From: Gammaproteobacteria bacterium
Lineage (GTDB): Bacteria; Pseudomonadota; Gammaproteobacteria; Poriferisulfidales; GCA-002705445
Reading direction: 5' to 3'
Assembly (NCBI GenBank): GCA_018675635.1
Contig: JABGXU010000007.1
Coordinates: 526,525-590,524 of the forward strand
DNA length: 64,000 bases
Notes under the pieces: model-generated
Told to the model about the DNA's origin: nothing
The model's database searches: none
The model's input: the letters and a program-made list of their open reading frames with translations, nothing else
Position numbers and translations under genes: made by a program
Part shown: positions 38,946-48,007 of the stretch, in pieces
How the letters are laid out: the number at the start of each line of letters is the position of its first letter
How positions within the stretch are numbered: the stretch's first letter is position 1

Positions 38946-39374
38946 TTATTCTGAAATTTTTCCACCAAGATCTTCAATAACTTTTTTCACACCTTTTGTT
39001 ACCAAAATCCCTTGTAAGTTTATTTTAGTTTTAATTTCTCCAGATAAAAAAACTTTAACTTCTTTAGCTCTGTGAGAAATAATTTTCTTTTCTTTAAGTA
39101 AATCAATTGTTATATTTTCATTTCCTTTAAATGCCAGCTCTCCTAATCTAATTCTTGCTGTATCATTTTTCCTTGATGTAAAACCAACTTTAGGCAGTCT
39201 TCTTTGAAGAGGCATTTGCCCACCTTCAAATCCTACTTTATGATATCCACCGGCTCTAGCTTTTTGGCCTTTATGCCCTCTTCCAGAAGTTTTTCCAGTT
39301 CCAGAGCCTATACCCCTACCTACTCTCTTTGAATTTTTATTTTTTACTGCAGGCGCTATTGTATTAAGTTCCAT
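38946..39374 (-). CDS. rplO: 50S ribosomal protein L15
   Basis: 142 residues. The N-terminal basic extension carries the signature [21 protein letters not shown]; the globular C-terminal part follows ([19 protein letters not shown]). It overlaps the rpmD 3' end by 11 bp and precedes secY by 4 bp. Confidence 0.97.
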   Translation of the reverse strand: MELNTIAPAVKNKNSKRVGRGIGSGTGKTSGRGHKGQKARAGGYHKVGFEGGQMPLQRRLPKVGFTSRKNDTARIRLGELAFKGNENITIDLLKEKKIISHRAKEVKVFLSGEIKTKINLQGILVTKGVKKVIEDLGGKISE

Positions 39375-39660
39375 TATTTTTCTCTATTTTTAACAAGTAA
39401 TTAATTTTATTAATCATACCCATATTTTCAGGAGTATTATTTACTTCAATTGATCTATGAATTTTCTTTATACCCAAACCTTTTGCGCATGCTTGGTGCG
39501 CTTTTAGTCTTCCGCTCAGACTTTTTACTAAAGTTAATTTAATCTTAGTGCCATCTTTTTTTGTAGCAACTTTCTTTGTAGCAACTTTTTTAGTAGCAAC
39601 TTTTTTAGTAGCAACTTTTTTAGTAGCAACTTTTTTAGTATCAATTTTATTGTTTGACAT
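39364..39660 (-). CDS. rpmD: 50S ribosomal protein L30 with N-terminal VATKK-repeat extension
   Basis: 98 residues instead of the usual ~60. The C-terminal part (about 38-98; [18 protein letters not shown]) is a normal L30. Before it lies about 36 residues made of five tandem V-A-T-K-K units plus degenerate ends. The only ATG is at 39660 and no other Met precedes the core, so the extension appears translated unless a non-ATG start near the core is used. The rpsE 3' end overlaps the start by 14 bp, consistent with a start here. The Lys-rich tail could extend rRNA contact. I know of no other L30 like this. Confidence 0.9.
   Translation of the reverse strand: MSNNKIDTKKVATKKVATKKVATKKVATKKVATKKDGTKIKLTLVKSLSGRLKAHQACAKGLGIKKIHRSIEVNNTPENMGMINKINYLLKIEKNNGT
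39563..39652 (-). repeat. 15-bp tandem repeat in rpmD
   Basis: Five near-identical 15-bp units begin at 39563, 39578, 39593, 39608 and 39623 (plus-strand unit gtagcaacttttttа-like, i.e. GTAGCAAC followed by a T-rich part), with a degenerate sixth from 39638. They encode VATKK on the minus strand. Three units are identical, so copy number could change by slippage without breaking the frame. Confidence 0.9.
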
Positions 39661-40174
39661 TAGCCATACCTAAAATATGTTCAATTGATTTTCCTCTTTT
39701 ATTTGAAACATGCTGCGGAGATTCAACAGATCTTAATCCATTTATGGTAGCTCTCACCACATTTATCGGATTTGTTGTTCCAATACATTTTGCTAATACA
39801 TTATGAACGCCAAGAACTTCAAACACAGCTCTCATTGCACCGCCAGCAATAATCCCTGTTCCTTCTGATGCAGGTTGTATATATACTCTTGCAGCTCCAT
39901 GCTTTCCAATTAATGGATAATGTAATGTTCCATTTATAATTGGTATTTTAGTCATATCTCTTCTAGCTTTTTCCATAGCTTTTTGAATAGCTAATGGAAC
40001 TTCTTTAGCCTTTCCGTATCCAAAACCAACTCTGCCATTACCATCTCCAATAACTGTAAGAGCTGTAAATCCGAATTGTCTTCCACCTTTAACAACTTTA
40101 GAAACACGATTAACTTTAACTAGTTTTTCTAAAAGTTCTTCGCTACCCTGATATTTATCTATATTTGTTGACAT
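39647..40174 (-). CDS. rpsE: 30S ribosomal protein S5
   Basis: 175 residues. The double-stranded-RNA-binding N-terminal domain carries [19 protein letters not shown] and [17 protein letters not shown]. The C-terminal part has [19 protein letters not shown]. Important for decoding accuracy together with S4. It lies 11 bp after rplR in the spc operon. Confidence 0.97.
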   Translation of the reverse strand: MSTNIDKYQGSEELLEKLVKVNRVSKVVKGGRQFGFTALTVIGDGNGRVGFGYGKAKEVPLAIQKAMEKARRDMTKIPIINGTLHYPLIGKHGAARVYIQPASEGTGIIAGGAMRAVFEVLGVHNVLAKCIGTTNPINVVRATINGLRSVESPQHVSNKRGKSIEHILGMANVKQ

Positions 40175-40185
40175 ACTTTTCTCTA

Positions 40186-40533
40186 TTAAAATTTTAGTCC
40201 ATTTTCTCTAGCAGAATCAGCTAAAGCTTTAACTCTTCCATGATAATTAAATCCACTTCTATCAAAAGCTACTTCTGTAACTTTTTTTTGTATTGCCCTT
40301 TCTGCTATAAGTTTTCCAATTATTTTTGCCGCCTCTATATTTCCTGTATTCATTCCTTTTATTACATCTTTTTCTAAAGAACTTGCAGCAGCAACTATTT
40401 CTCCTCTAGGTGAGAAAAGTTGTGCATATGTATGCATAGCAGTTTTGTAAACTGTTAATCTATATTTTTCACTAGAACGTATTCTACTTCTAATTTTTTT
40501 TGCTGCTTTTAATCTTGCTGATTTATTTTTCAT
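40186..40533 (-). CDS. rplR: 50S ribosomal protein L18
   Basis: 115 residues that bind 5S rRNA. Typical segments are the basic N-terminus ([13 protein letters not shown]), [18 protein letters not shown] and the C-terminal [19 protein letters not shown]. It starts 2 bp after rplF. Confidence 0.97.
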   Translation of the reverse strand: MKNKSARLKAAKKIRSRIRSSEKYRLTVYKTAMHTYAQLFSPRGEIVAAASSLEKDVIKGMNTGNIEAAKIIGKLIAERAIQKKVTEVAFDRSGFNYHGRVKALADSARENGLKF

Positions 40534-40535
40534 CG

Positions 40536-41060
40536 CTACTTTTTCTTAGCCTCTTTTCTAATAATATTTTCATCGCTATATTTTACACCTTTACCCTTGT
40601 ATGGTTCAGGTGGCCTAAAAGCTCTGATTTCAGCTGCTACTTGCCCGACTTTTTGCTTATCTATTCCATTAATATTTATTTCTGTTGGTGACGGTGTTTT
40701 AATTTTGACATCTTCTGAATATTTATAAACAACTGGATGTGAAAAACCAAGACTTAAATGAAGTTCTTTATTTTTTACTTCGGCCTTGTAACCTACGCCT
40801 ACTAAATTTAATTTTTTTTCAAATCCTTTGCTAACACCAACAACATTATTATTTATTAGCGCTCTTATTGTTCCTGCTATTGCGCTATTATTTTCTGTGA
40901 TTTCAATATTAATAAATTTATCTTCTTTTTTAACTCCAACGTCAGAATGCATTCCCATAGAAATTTCACCTTCTGGACCTTTAAAAAATATTGTTTTATC
41001 CTTAATATTTATTTCAACATTATCAGGAATTTCAACAGGTTGTTTAGCTATTCTAGACAA
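40536..41060 (-). CDS. rplF: 50S ribosomal protein L6
   Basis: 174 residues. The start is TTG at 41060: it gives MSRIAKQPVEIP, which aligns with the family N-terminus, and a GGAG ribosome site lies 7 nt upstream. No in-frame ATG fits better. The C-terminal signature RPPEPYKGKGVKY is intact. Located 4 bp after rpsH. Confidence 0.96.
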   Translation of the reverse strand: MSRIAKQPVEIPDNVEINIKDKTIFFKGPEGEISMGMHSDVGVKKEDKFINIEITENNSAIAGTIRALINNNVVGVSKGFEKKLNLVGVGYKAEVKNKELHLSLGFSHPVVYKYSEDVKIKTPSPTEININGIDKQKVGQVAAEIRAFRPPEPYKGKGVKYSDENIIRKEAKKK

Positions 41061-41064
41061 TTTA

Positions 41065-41463
41065 TTACTCCACAGTACAAATTATTTCACCACCACAGTT
41101 TTGGTTTTTTGCTGTATCTGCCGTCATAACTCCTTTTGAAGTTGAAACAATTGCTACACCAAGACCACCTAAAACTTTAGGGAGCTTATTTTTACTTTTA
41201 TATATTCTTAAACTAGGCTTGCTTATTCTTTTTATGTTACTTATTACAGGCTTACCTTGAAAATATTTTAATTTTATTTTTAATCTTTTCTTATTATTTT
41301 CCATTTCTTTAACTTCATAATCATTTATATAACCTTCATCTTTTAAAACTTTTAATATAGATTCTTTAGTATTAGACATATCTGTACATACATATGATTT
41401 ATTAACCATTTGCCCATTTCTTATTATAGTTATCATTGCTGATATTGGATCACTCATACTCAT
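41065..41463 (-). CDS. rpsH: 30S ribosomal protein S8
   Basis: 132 residues (or 130 from the second ATG at 41457; the ribosome site GGAGAG favours the first). N-terminal SDPISAMITIIRNGQM and C-terminal STSKGVMTADTAKNQNCGGEI are typical. In E. coli S8 is the repressor of the spc operon, binding the leader near rplE. 15 bp after rpsN. Confidence 0.97.
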   Translation of the reverse strand: MSMSDPISAMITIIRNGQMVNKSYVCTDMSNTKESILKVLKDEGYINDYEVKEMENNKKRLKIKLKYFQGKPVISNIKRISKPSLRIYKSKNKLPKVLGGLGVAIVSTSKGVMTADTAKNQNCGGEIICTVE

Positions 41464-41478
41464 ATTTTTTCTCTCCTT

Positions 41479-41784
41479 TTACCAACTAGCCTTAACTAGT
41501 CCAGGTATATCACCTCTCATCGCTGCTTCCCTTACTTTCATTCTTCCAAGACCAAATTTTCTATAAAAACCTTTTGGCCTACCCGTTATTGCACATCTAT
41601 TTGTAATTCTTGCGGCACTAGAATCTCTTGGTAATTTTTGAAGTTTATCTGATGCAATTAATTTTTCTTCGATTGACGCATCTTGGCTAATTAAAATATC
41701 TTTTAATAGCTTCCTCTTAGAAGAAAATTTATTGCTTAATTTTATTCTTCTCTTTTCTCTTTCTACCATAGATTTCTTAGCCAT
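41479..41784 (-). CDS. rpsN: 30S ribosomal protein S14
   Basis: 101 residues, the long form without a zinc-binding CxxC pair. The C-terminal core [23 protein letters not shown] (split in the ribosome's head domain) is fully conserved. Two codons separate it from rplE. Confidence 0.97.
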   Translation of the reverse strand: MAKKSMVEREKRRIKLSNKFSSKRKLLKDILISQDASIEEKLIASDKLQKLPRDSSAARITNRCAITGRPKGFYRKFGLGRMKVREAAMRGDIPGLVKASW

Positions 41785-41787
41785 ATT

Positions 41788-42330
41788 TTATCTCCTAAAA
41801 GGAAAGTTAAATTCTTCAAGTAAAAGTCTAGCCTCATCATCGTTCTTTGCTGATGTTGTAATAGAGATATCTAATCCTCTTATACTGTCAATTTTTTCAT
41901 AATCAATTTCTGGAAAAATAATTTGCTCTTTAATCCCTAAAGTATAATTTCCTCTTCCATCAAATGACTTTCTTGAAAAACCTCTAAAATCTCGAATTCT
42001 TGGTATTGCAACAGTAATTAAGCGATCTAAAAATTCATACATCTTATTTTTTCTTAATGTAACTTTACAACCTATCGGCATACCTTCTCTTAAACTAAAA
42101 GCAGCAATAGATTTTTTAGCGTTAGTAATAACAGGCTTTTGTCCAGAAATTTTTTCAATATCTCCTATCGCTTGTTCTACAACTTTCTTATCTTTTACAG
42201 CTTCTCCCAAACCTACATTAATTGTAATTTTTGTTATATATGGAACTTCCATAAAAGACTTATACTTCATTTTTTTTAATAACGAGTCTTTTATTTCTTC
42301 ATTGTAAATTTTTTCTAATCTGGTACTCAT
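41788..42330 (-). CDS. rplE: 50S ribosomal protein L5
   Basis: 180 residues that bind 5S rRNA and the P-site tRNA. Typical segments are [38 protein letters not shown] and [22 protein letters not shown] (read in two parts). Its ATG overlaps the rplX stop by 4 bp. Confidence 0.97.
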   Translation of the reverse strand: MSTRLEKIYNEEIKDSLLKKMKYKSFMEVPYITKITINVGLGEAVKDKKVVEQAIGDIEKISGQKPVITNAKKSIAAFSLREGMPIGCKVTLRKNKMYEFLDRLITVAIPRIRDFRGFSRKSFDGRGNYTLGIKEQIIFPEIDYEKIDSIRGLDISITTSAKNDDEARLLLEEFNFPFRR

Positions 42331-42644
42331 AAATCAATTTGTTCCCCGGTTGATTTGTATATTCTAACTTTCTTATTATCTTTTAATTTTAAAACACCTA
42401 CTCTGTCTGGTTTTTTAGTTTTAGTATTATAAATCATTGCGTTAGATGTATGTATTGGCATTTCTTTCTCAATAATCCCGCCAGTTTCATTTTTATTAGG
42501 ATTCGGTTTAACGTGTTTCTTTGCTAAATTAATTCCATCAACTAGTATTCTTTCATTATTTACAATTGAAGATACTGTACCCATTTTACCTTTATCTTTT
42601 CCAGATATTATATAAACTTGATCTCCTTTTTTTAATCTATTCAT
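42327..42644 (-). CDS. rplX: 50S ribosomal protein L24
   Basis: 105 residues with the KOW motif near the N-terminus ([19 protein letters not shown]) and the [11 protein letters not shown] segment. An early assembly initiator of the large subunit. Nine bp after rplN. Confidence 0.97.
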   Translation of the reverse strand: MNRLKKGDQVYIISGKDKGKMGTVSSIVNNERILVDGINLAKKHVKPNPNKNETGGIIEKEMPIHTSNAMIYNTKTKKPDRVGVLKLKDNKKVRIYKSTGEQIDL

Positions 42645-42653
42645 AACTTTTTC

Positions 42654-43022
42654 CTACAAAACTTCTGGAGCTAATGAAATAATTTTCATAAACTTTTCTG
42701 TTCTTAATTCCCTAGTTACAGGACCAAATATTCTTGTGCCTATTGGTTGCCATTGTGCATTTAATAATACTGCAGCATTTCCATCAAATTTTATTAAGGA
42801 CCCATCATTTCTTCTTACGCCTTTTGCGGTTCGTACAACTACAGCATTTAAAACTTCACCTTTTTTTACTTTTCCTCTTGGAATTGCTGTCTGAACACTA
42901 ATTTTTATAAGATCCCCAATCCTGGCATATCTTTTTTTAGAGCCGCCAAGCACTTTAATGCATTGGATTTTTTTTGCTCCACTGTTATCTGCTGCGGTTA
43001 AAACTGTTTGCACTTGTATCAC
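42654..43022 (-). CDS. rplN: 50S ribosomal protein L14
   Basis: 122 residues; GTG start at 43022 giving MIQVQT. The signature [19 protein letters not shown] and the C-terminal [20 protein letters not shown] are unchanged from other bacteria. L14 is the docking site for RsfS, which is encoded at 21402. Confidence 0.97.
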   Translation of the reverse strand: MIQVQTVLTAADNSGAKKIQCIKVLGGSKKRYARIGDLIKISVQTAIPRGKVKKGEVLNAVVVRTAKGVRRNDGSLIKFDGNAAVLLNAQWQPIGTRIFGPVTRELRTEKFMKIISLAPEVL

Positions 43023-43023
43023 T

Positions 43024-43284
43024 TTATTTCTCCTTACTACCTAAAATTTCTACTAACTTCCATGACTTATCTTTAGATATTGGTCTAACTTCAGTTATTG
43101 TTACAACATCTCCAGGATTACATTTATTCTCTTCGTCATGAATTTTATATTTAGTTGATTTTTTTATATATTTTCCATATTTTGGATGTTTGACTTTTCT
43201 TTCAAAAAGCACAACTGCTGTTTTATTCATTTTATTACTAACAACTGTTCCTTTTAACACTTTAATTTTTTTATTCTGTTCCAT
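43024..43284 (-). CDS. rpsQ: 30S ribosomal protein S17
   Basis: 86 residues: [16 protein letters not shown], then [20 protein letters not shown] and [21 protein letters not shown] primary 16S rRNA-binding OB-fold protein. Its start overlaps the rpmC 3' end by 14 bp. Confidence 0.97.
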   Translation of the reverse strand: MEQNKKIKVLKGTVVSNKMNKTAVVLFERKVKHPKYGKYIKKSTKYKIHDEENKCNPGDVVTITEVRPISKDKSWKLVEILGSKEK

Positions 43285-43474
43285 CAGTTAACCTTTTTTC
43301 ATTTATTATCGTTTGTATTAGCGCAATATTTTTTCTAGCTTCTCTAACTTTTCTATGTGTTGGTAATTGGCCAGTTGTAAGTTGCATTTTTAATTTAAAA
43401 TAATTTAAGCTGGTTTCGTCTAACAACGTTGCCAAGTCTTTTACAGATTTTTCTCTTATATCTTTAGCTAACAT
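43271..43474 (-). CDS. rpmC: 50S ribosomal protein L29
   Basis: 67 residues, a helical hairpin near the peptide exit tunnel. [14 protein letters not shown] and the C-terminal [18 protein letters not shown] are typical. Ten bp after rplP and overlapping rpsQ. Confidence 0.96.
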   Translation of the reverse strand: MLAKDIREKSVKDLATLLDETSLNYFKLKMQLTTGQLPTHRKVREARKNIALIQTIINEKRLTDGTE

Positions 43475-43484
43475 AATTTTATAC

Positions 43485-43898
43485 CTACATTATTGTTCTA
43501 ACTACAAATTGTGTTTGGAAAGGCAATTTAGCTGCCGCAAGTTTAAATGCTTTTCTCGCAACATCTTCTTGCACTCCTTCCATTTCATAAAGCACTCTTC
43601 CAGGCTGTATCTTAGCTACCCAGTACTCTACGTTACCCTTACCTTTTCCTTGTCTAACTTCTAGAGGTTTTTTTGTAATTGGAACATCAGGAAATACTCT
43701 GATCCAAACTTTTCCACCTCTTTTAATATATCTTGTCATCGCCCTTCTTGCAGCTTCAATTTGTCTTGCAGTCATTCTTCCTCTTCCTAATGCCTTTAGT
43801 CCAAATTCGCCAAAGCTTACTTTAGAACCTCTTAAAGCTAGCCCTCTATTCTTACCTTTAAACTGCTTACGGTATTTTGTTTTCTTTGGCTGTAACAT
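43485..43898 (-). CDS. rplP: 50S ribosomal protein L16
   Basis: 137 residues. [19 protein letters not shown] at the start, [20 protein letters not shown] and [20 protein letters not shown] are conserved. It organises the A-site tRNA region of the large subunit. Two bp after rpsC. Confidence 0.97.
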   Translation of the reverse strand: MLQPKKTKYRKQFKGKNRGLALRGSKVSFGEFGLKALGRGRMTARQIEAARRAMTRYIKRGGKVWIRVFPDVPITKKPLEVRQGKGKGNVEYWVAKIQPGRVLYEMEGVQEDVARKAFKLAAAKLPFQTQFVVRTIM

Positions 43899-43900
43899 TT

Positions 43901-44560
43901 TTAACCTTTATCTTTTGTTGTTTCGTCTTCAGTCTCACCACTATATATCCATGTTTTTATACCTATAATCCCATAAGTAGTCATGGCTTCTGCAAAACCA
44001 TAATCTATTTTTGCTTTTAAAGTGTGCAAAGGAACTCTTCCTTCTCTATACCACTCAGATCTTGCAATTTCTGCGCCATTTAATCGTCCTGCTATATTAA
44101 CTTTTATGCCAGCTACACCTAATCTCATAGAATTCTGAACAGCTCTTTTCATAGCTCTTCTGTACATAATTCTTCTTTCTAATTGTTGAGCTATCCCTTC
44201 AGCAACAAGTTGGGCGTCAATTTCTGGTTTTCTAATTTCCTCAATATTAATTTTTACATTATTAATATTTATATTCATCATTACTGCTACTTTTTTTCTT
44301 AATATTTCAACATCTTCACCTTTCTTTCCAATAACAATCCCAGGTCGAGCTGTATGGATTGTTATCTCTGCAGCTTTAGTTGGTCTTTCTATTGTTATCT
44401 TGCTAACAGATGCGTGCGATAACTTTTTCTTTAAAAAATCTTTAACCATTAAATCCTTTAATAAAAATTCAGGGTATTCTTTTCCCTCCGCATACCATTT
44501 TGAAGTATGTTCAGTAGAAACTCCTAACCTAAAACCTATTGGATGAACCTTTTGTCCCAT
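43901..44560 (-). CDS. rpsC: 30S ribosomal protein S3
   Basis: 219 residues. [14 protein letters not shown]-terminus, KH domain with [18 protein letters not shown], and the C-terminal domain with [20 protein letters not shown]. The mRNA-entry helicase region of the small subunit. The C-terminal tail is short. It follows rplV by 5 bp. Confidence 0.97.
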   Translation of the reverse strand: MGQKVHPIGFRLGVSTEHTSKWYAEGKEYPEFLLKDLMVKDFLKKKLSHASVSKITIERPTKAAEITIHTARPGIVIGKKGEDVEILRKKVAVMMNININNVKINIEEIRKPEIDAQLVAEGIAQQLERRIMYRRAMKRAVQNSMRLGVAGIKVNIAGRLNGAEIARSEWYREGRVPLHTLKAKIDYGFAEAMTTYGIIGIKTWIYSGETEDETTKDKG

Positions 44561-44565
44561 AATAT

Positions 44566-44897
44566 TTACTCGTCCGATAAACCTATTGTAATATGACTCG
44601 ATCTTTTTAAAATTTGATTTGCGCTTCCTTTTGCTCTTGCCCTAAACCTTTTTAATGTTGGGCCTACATTTACATATACTGTTTTAATTTTTAAAGTATC
44701 AATATCTGCGCCGTTATTATGTTCCGCATTTGCTATAGCCGATTCTAGAACCTTTTTTACAATATCAGAGCTTTTTTGCTTACTATAATTCAATATGTCG
44801 AGCGCATCTGAAACTTTTTTTCCTCTAATTGCGTCAACAGTTAACCTACATTTTTGCGGGGAAACTCTTATATATTTTAAATTTGCTTTAACTTCCA

Positions 44898-44898
<1 letters not shown>
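44566..44898 (-). CDS. rplV: 50S ribosomal protein L22
   Basis: 110 residues: [20 protein letters not shown] at the start, the exit-tunnel hairpin region [20 protein letters not shown], then [10 protein letters not shown]. Its ATG shares one base with the rpsS stop. Confidence 0.97.
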
Positions 44899-45170
<272 letters not shown>

Positions 45171-45182
45171 ACTAATTCCTAC

Positions 45183-46004
45183 CTACTTTCTCTTCTTAAT
45201 TATTAAATGATCTGTTCTTTTATTAGATCTTGTTTTAAATCCTTTTGTTGGAGTACCCCAAGGCGAAACAGGATGTCTACCACCAGATGTTTTGCCTTCA
45301 CCGCCGCCATGCGGATGATCAACAGGATTCATTGCAACTCCTCGAACTGTTGGCCTTACACCTCTCCATCTTTTTGCTCCAGCCTTTCCTAATTTAGCAA
45401 GATTATGTTCGGAGTTTGAAACTTCTCCTATTGTTGCTACACATTCTTGTGGAATTTTTCTCATTTGACCAGAACGCAATCTAACTAATGCATATGGCCC
45501 ATCTTTAGCCACTAATTGAACAGATGCTCCAGCACTTCGTGCAATTTGCGCTCCTTTTTTAGGCTTCATTTCAACACAGTGAATACTTGTTCCAAGTGGA
45601 ATTTTACTTAATGGCATACAATTTCCAATCTTTATCGGAACATTATTTCCAGATAGAATTTCATCACCAACTTTTAATTTATTTGGAGCAATAATATATC
45701 TTCTATCACCGTCTTTGTACAACACAAGCATAATGTGAGCTGACCTATTTGGGTCATACTCAAGTCTTTCAATTTTCCCTGGGACATCATACTTATTTCT
45801 TTTAAAATCTATAATTCTATATTTTTGCTTATGCCCACCGCCAATGTGTCTTGTAGTAATTTTACCAGTGTTATTTCTACCACCTGTTTTAGGTTTATTT
45901 TCAGTAACTTTTGCAAAAGGTTTTCCTTTATGTAGGCCTTCAGTTTTAACACTTACTGTAAATCTTTTACCTGGGGAGGTTGGTTTTGATAATATTGTAG
46001 TCAT
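45183..46004 (-). CDS. rplB: 50S ribosomal protein L2
   Basis: 273 residues. [20 protein letters not shown], the [14 protein letters not shown] region and the C-terminal [20 protein letters not shown] loop close to the peptidyl-transferase centre are all intact, including the functionally important histidine in DHPHGGG. Needed for subunit joining. One bp after rplW. Confidence 0.97.
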   Translation of the reverse strand: MTTILSKPTSPGKRFTVSVKTEGLHKGKPFAKVTENKPKTGGRNNTGKITTRHIGGGHKQKYRIIDFKRNKYDVPGKIERLEYDPNRSAHIMLVLYKDGDRRYIIAPNKLKVGDEILSGNNVPIKIGNCMPLSKIPLGTSIHCVEMKPKKGAQIARSAGASVQLVAKDGPYALVRLRSGQMRKIPQECVATIGEVSNSEHNLAKLGKAGAKRWRGVRPTVRGVAMNPVDHPHGGGEGKTSGGRHPVSPWGTPTKGFKTRSNKRTDHLIIKKRK

Positions 46005-46005
46005 A

Positions 46006-46302
46006 CTAGCTTTCCCCTCCTAAATCTATATCTTGACCGTCTTTTAAAGTGACATATGCTTTTTTATAGTTTTTTCTTTTTCCAATAGCTCGACCGAATA
46101 CTTTTTTCTTTCCGCTTACACTAAGAATATTTACATTTATTACATCAACATCAAATAATTTTTCTATTGCCTCTTTAACATCCTTCTTAGTAGCATTTGC
46201 AGCTACTTTAAAAGTTTGTTGCTTAAAGTTATCAGCAATCATTACTGATTTTTCAGAAACATGAGGCATTATGATTATTTTTGATAAGTTGCTTATATCC
46301 AT
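46006..46302 (-). CDS. rplW: 50S ribosomal protein L23
   Basis: 98 residues from the ATG at 46302 ([19 protein letters not shown]). A TTG at 46326 would add eight residues and overlap rplD, but the ATG gives the usual family length. Signature: PHVSEKS, then [21 protein letters not shown]23 is the docking site for trigger factor and SRP at the exit tunnel. Confidence 0.95.
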   Translation of the reverse strand: MDISNLSKIIIMPHVSEKSVMIADNFKQQTFKVAANATKKDVKEAIEKLFDVDVINVNILSVSGKKKVFGRAIGKRKNYKKAYVTLKDGQDIDLGGES

Positions 46303-46303
46303 T

Positions 46304-46912
46304 TTAAACCCCAAACCTTTTTTCAAAATTTAATAATGAGTCTTTTGTAAATAAAACATTTTTAAAAGAAAGCATTAAAGGTGGGTCTAAATAATCTACT
46401 GTTGCTATACCTATATTTTTTAAATTTCTAGATGATAAAAATATTTTTTCATCAATATCATTTATAACAATGAGAGCTGATTCTAATTTATAAGATTTTA
46501 ATAAACTACTCATTGATTTTGTTTTTATTTCATCCAATTGAATTTTATCTACAACTACAACTTTATCTGTTCTAATTAACTCTGAAATAATTGATCTCAT
46601 TGCGCCGTTATACATTTTTTTATTAATTTTCTCTGAATAATTTCTTTTGCCAGAAGCAAAAGTAACCCCACCGCCTCTCCATATTGGCCCTCTTGTTGTT
46701 CCAGCTCTTGCTCTACCAGTTCCTTTTTGTCTCCATGGTTTTTTTCCACCACCACTAACTGCAGATCTATTTTTTTGCGAACTTATATTATCTCTTCCGT
46801 TTGCAAAATATGATGTTATTACCTGATGAACTAATGTTTTTTTATAATCCACGCTGAAACAAGAATCAGGTAAATTTAAAATCACATTTTTTGGTAAAAT
46901 TTTAATTTTCAC
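46304..46912 (-). CDS. rplD: 50S ribosomal protein L4
   Basis: 202 residues, GTG start sharing one base with the rplC stop (TAGTG). The exit-tunnel loop is conserved: GGGKKPWRQKGTGRARAGTTRGPIWRGGG, read here as its WRQKGTGRARAG core. In E. coli L4 represses the S10 operon by terminating transcription in the leader. That is relevant because an attenuator-like hairpin lies just before rplC. Confidence 0.96.
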   Translation of the reverse strand: MKIKILPKNVILNLPDSCFSVDYKKTLVHQVITSYFANGRDNISSQKNRSAVSGGGKKPWRQKGTGRARAGTTRGPIWRGGGVTFASGKRNYSEKINKKMYNGAMRSIISELIRTDKVVVVDKIQLDEIKTKSMSSLLKSYKLESALIVINDIDEKIFLSSRNLKNIGIATVDYLDPPLMLSFKNVLFTKDSLLNFEKRFGV

Positions 46913-47559
46913 TAGTTAGAACCTTTTATTCTTTTTGCAGACTGTGTAACTTCTACTAATCTTCCATTAAAGCCTGGTACAGCACCTTTAACTAAAATTA
47001 ATTTTCTATCTGGATCTATTTTAACTATTTGTAAATTTTTTCTTGTCACCATGACATCACCCATTTGCCCTGCCATTTTTTTTCCCTTAAATACTCTTCC
47101 TGGAAATTGACATTGCCCTGTTGATCCAGGTGTTCTGTGTGATATTGAGTTGCCGTGTGTTGCATCCTTACCTTTAAAATTATGTCTTTTTATGGTTCCC
47201 GCAAAACCTTTACCTTTTGTTCTTGAGCGAACATTAACAAAAGATCCTTCTTCAAAATGTGTCGCTTCGAACTCCTGTCCAATTTTAATCTCTGAAATAT
47301 CACTTACTCTAAACTCTTTTAAATTTTTACGCGGAGTTATCTTATTCTTTTTGAAATGACCAAGATGAGGTCTTGTAACTTTATTTTCTTTCTGTTCATT
47401 TGTGGCGAGTTGCAAGGCATTATAACCATCAGACTCAATGTTTTTAATCATTGATACAATGTTTGTTTCTATCTTTAAGACTGTTACAGGTATTGATTGG
47501 CCATTCTCTGCGAATACCCTTGTCATACCAATTTTTTTACCTAATAAACCAATACTCAT
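46912..47559 (-). CDS. rplC: 50S ribosomal protein L3
   Basis: 215 residues: LLGKKIGMTRVFAENGQSIP, then KGKGFAGTIKRHNFKG and HGNSISHRTPGSTGQCQFPG. The central extension reaching the peptidyl-transferase centre is present. It is the first gene after the rpsJ gap and would head its own transcript if the -10-like box at 47641 is active. Confidence 0.96.
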   Translation of the reverse strand: MSIGLLGKKIGMTRVFAENGQSIPVTVLKIETNIVSMIKNIESDGYNALQLATNEQKENKVTRPHLGHFKKNKITPRKNLKEFRVSDISEIKIGQEFEATHFEEGSFVNVRSRTKGKGFAGTIKRHNFKGKDATHGNSISHRTPGSTGQCQFPGRVFKGKKMAGQMGDVMVTRKNLQIVKIDPDRKLILVKGAVPGFNGRLVEVTQSAKRIKGSN

Positions 47560-47584
47560 TTAATTCTCTTCTAAATGTAAAAAT

Positions 47585-47622
47585 AAAAAAAAGCCCAGGT
47601 AATAAAATACATAACCTAGACT
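47585..47622 (-). terminator. Attenuator-like hairpin in the rplC leader
   Basis: On the minus strand AGTCTAGGT (47622-47614) pairs with ACCTGGGCT (47600-47592), a 9-bp stem with two G-U pairs and a 13-nt loop, followed directly by eight T residues (47592-47585). This is the form of an intrinsic terminator, but it lies 25 nt upstream of rplC in the same direction, so it would act as an attenuator. In E. coli, L4-controlled attenuation is found upstream of rpsJ, not after it. Confidence 0.55.
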
Positions 47623-47640
47623 GCCTAAGTAAGTTTGCTG

Positions 47641-47646
47641 ATTATA
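47641..47646 (-). promoter_or_regulatory. -10-like box between rpsJ and rplC
   Basis: A perfect TATAAT on the minus strand, 81 nt before the rplC start. The -35 region is poor (CTTTTC at 17 bp). It is also covered by a perfect 9-bp inverted repeat (47654-47662 with 47668-47676) that overlaps the rpsJ stop and could be a processing or termination hairpin. Confidence 0.35.
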
Positions 47647-47670
47647 CACTAATAATTAAGCTAGAAAAGC

Positions 47671-48003
47671 TTAATTTAGCTTGATTTGTACGTCAACACC
47701 AGCTGCTAAATCTAACTTCATAAGGGCATCTACAGTTTTATCTGTAGGGTCCAATATATCCATAATTCTCTTATGTGTTCTTATTTCATACTGATCTCTC
47801 GCATCTTTATCGACATGCGGTGAAATCAATATAGTAAATCTTTCCATTTTTGTAGGTAAAGGTATAGGTCCTCTAACTCTAGCACCTGTTCTTTTTGCTG
47901 TTTCAACTATTTCCACAGCAGATTGGTCAATTAACTTATGATCAAATGCTTTTAATTTAATTCTAATATTTTGATTTGCTGTATTTTCAGATTTTTTAAC
48001 CAA
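47671..48003 (-). CDS. rpsJ: 30S ribosomal protein S10 (NusE)
   Basis: 110 residues counting from a TTG at 48003; the core ([16 protein letters not shown]) begins at residue 13. No ATG occurs upstream of the core, and AGGA lies 7 nt before the TTG, which supports it. The [21 protein letters not shown] segment (read as GPIPLPTK) is typical. S10 also serves as NusE in antitermination. It is grouped with fusA (4 bp away) rather than with rplC (111 bp away). Confidence 0.93.
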   Translation of the reverse strand: MVKKSENTANQNIRIKLKAFDHKLIDQSAVEIVETAKRTGARVRGPIPLPTKMERFTILISPHVDKDARDQYEIRTHKRIMDILDPTDKTVDALMKLDLAAGVDVQIKLN

Positions 48004-48007
48004 TGTC

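Noticed and set aside
38942..38977. Longer SecY from a TTG start
   Set aside because: It would overlap rplO by 32 bp and add 12 residues unlike the SecY N-terminus. The ATG at 38941 gives a natural start.
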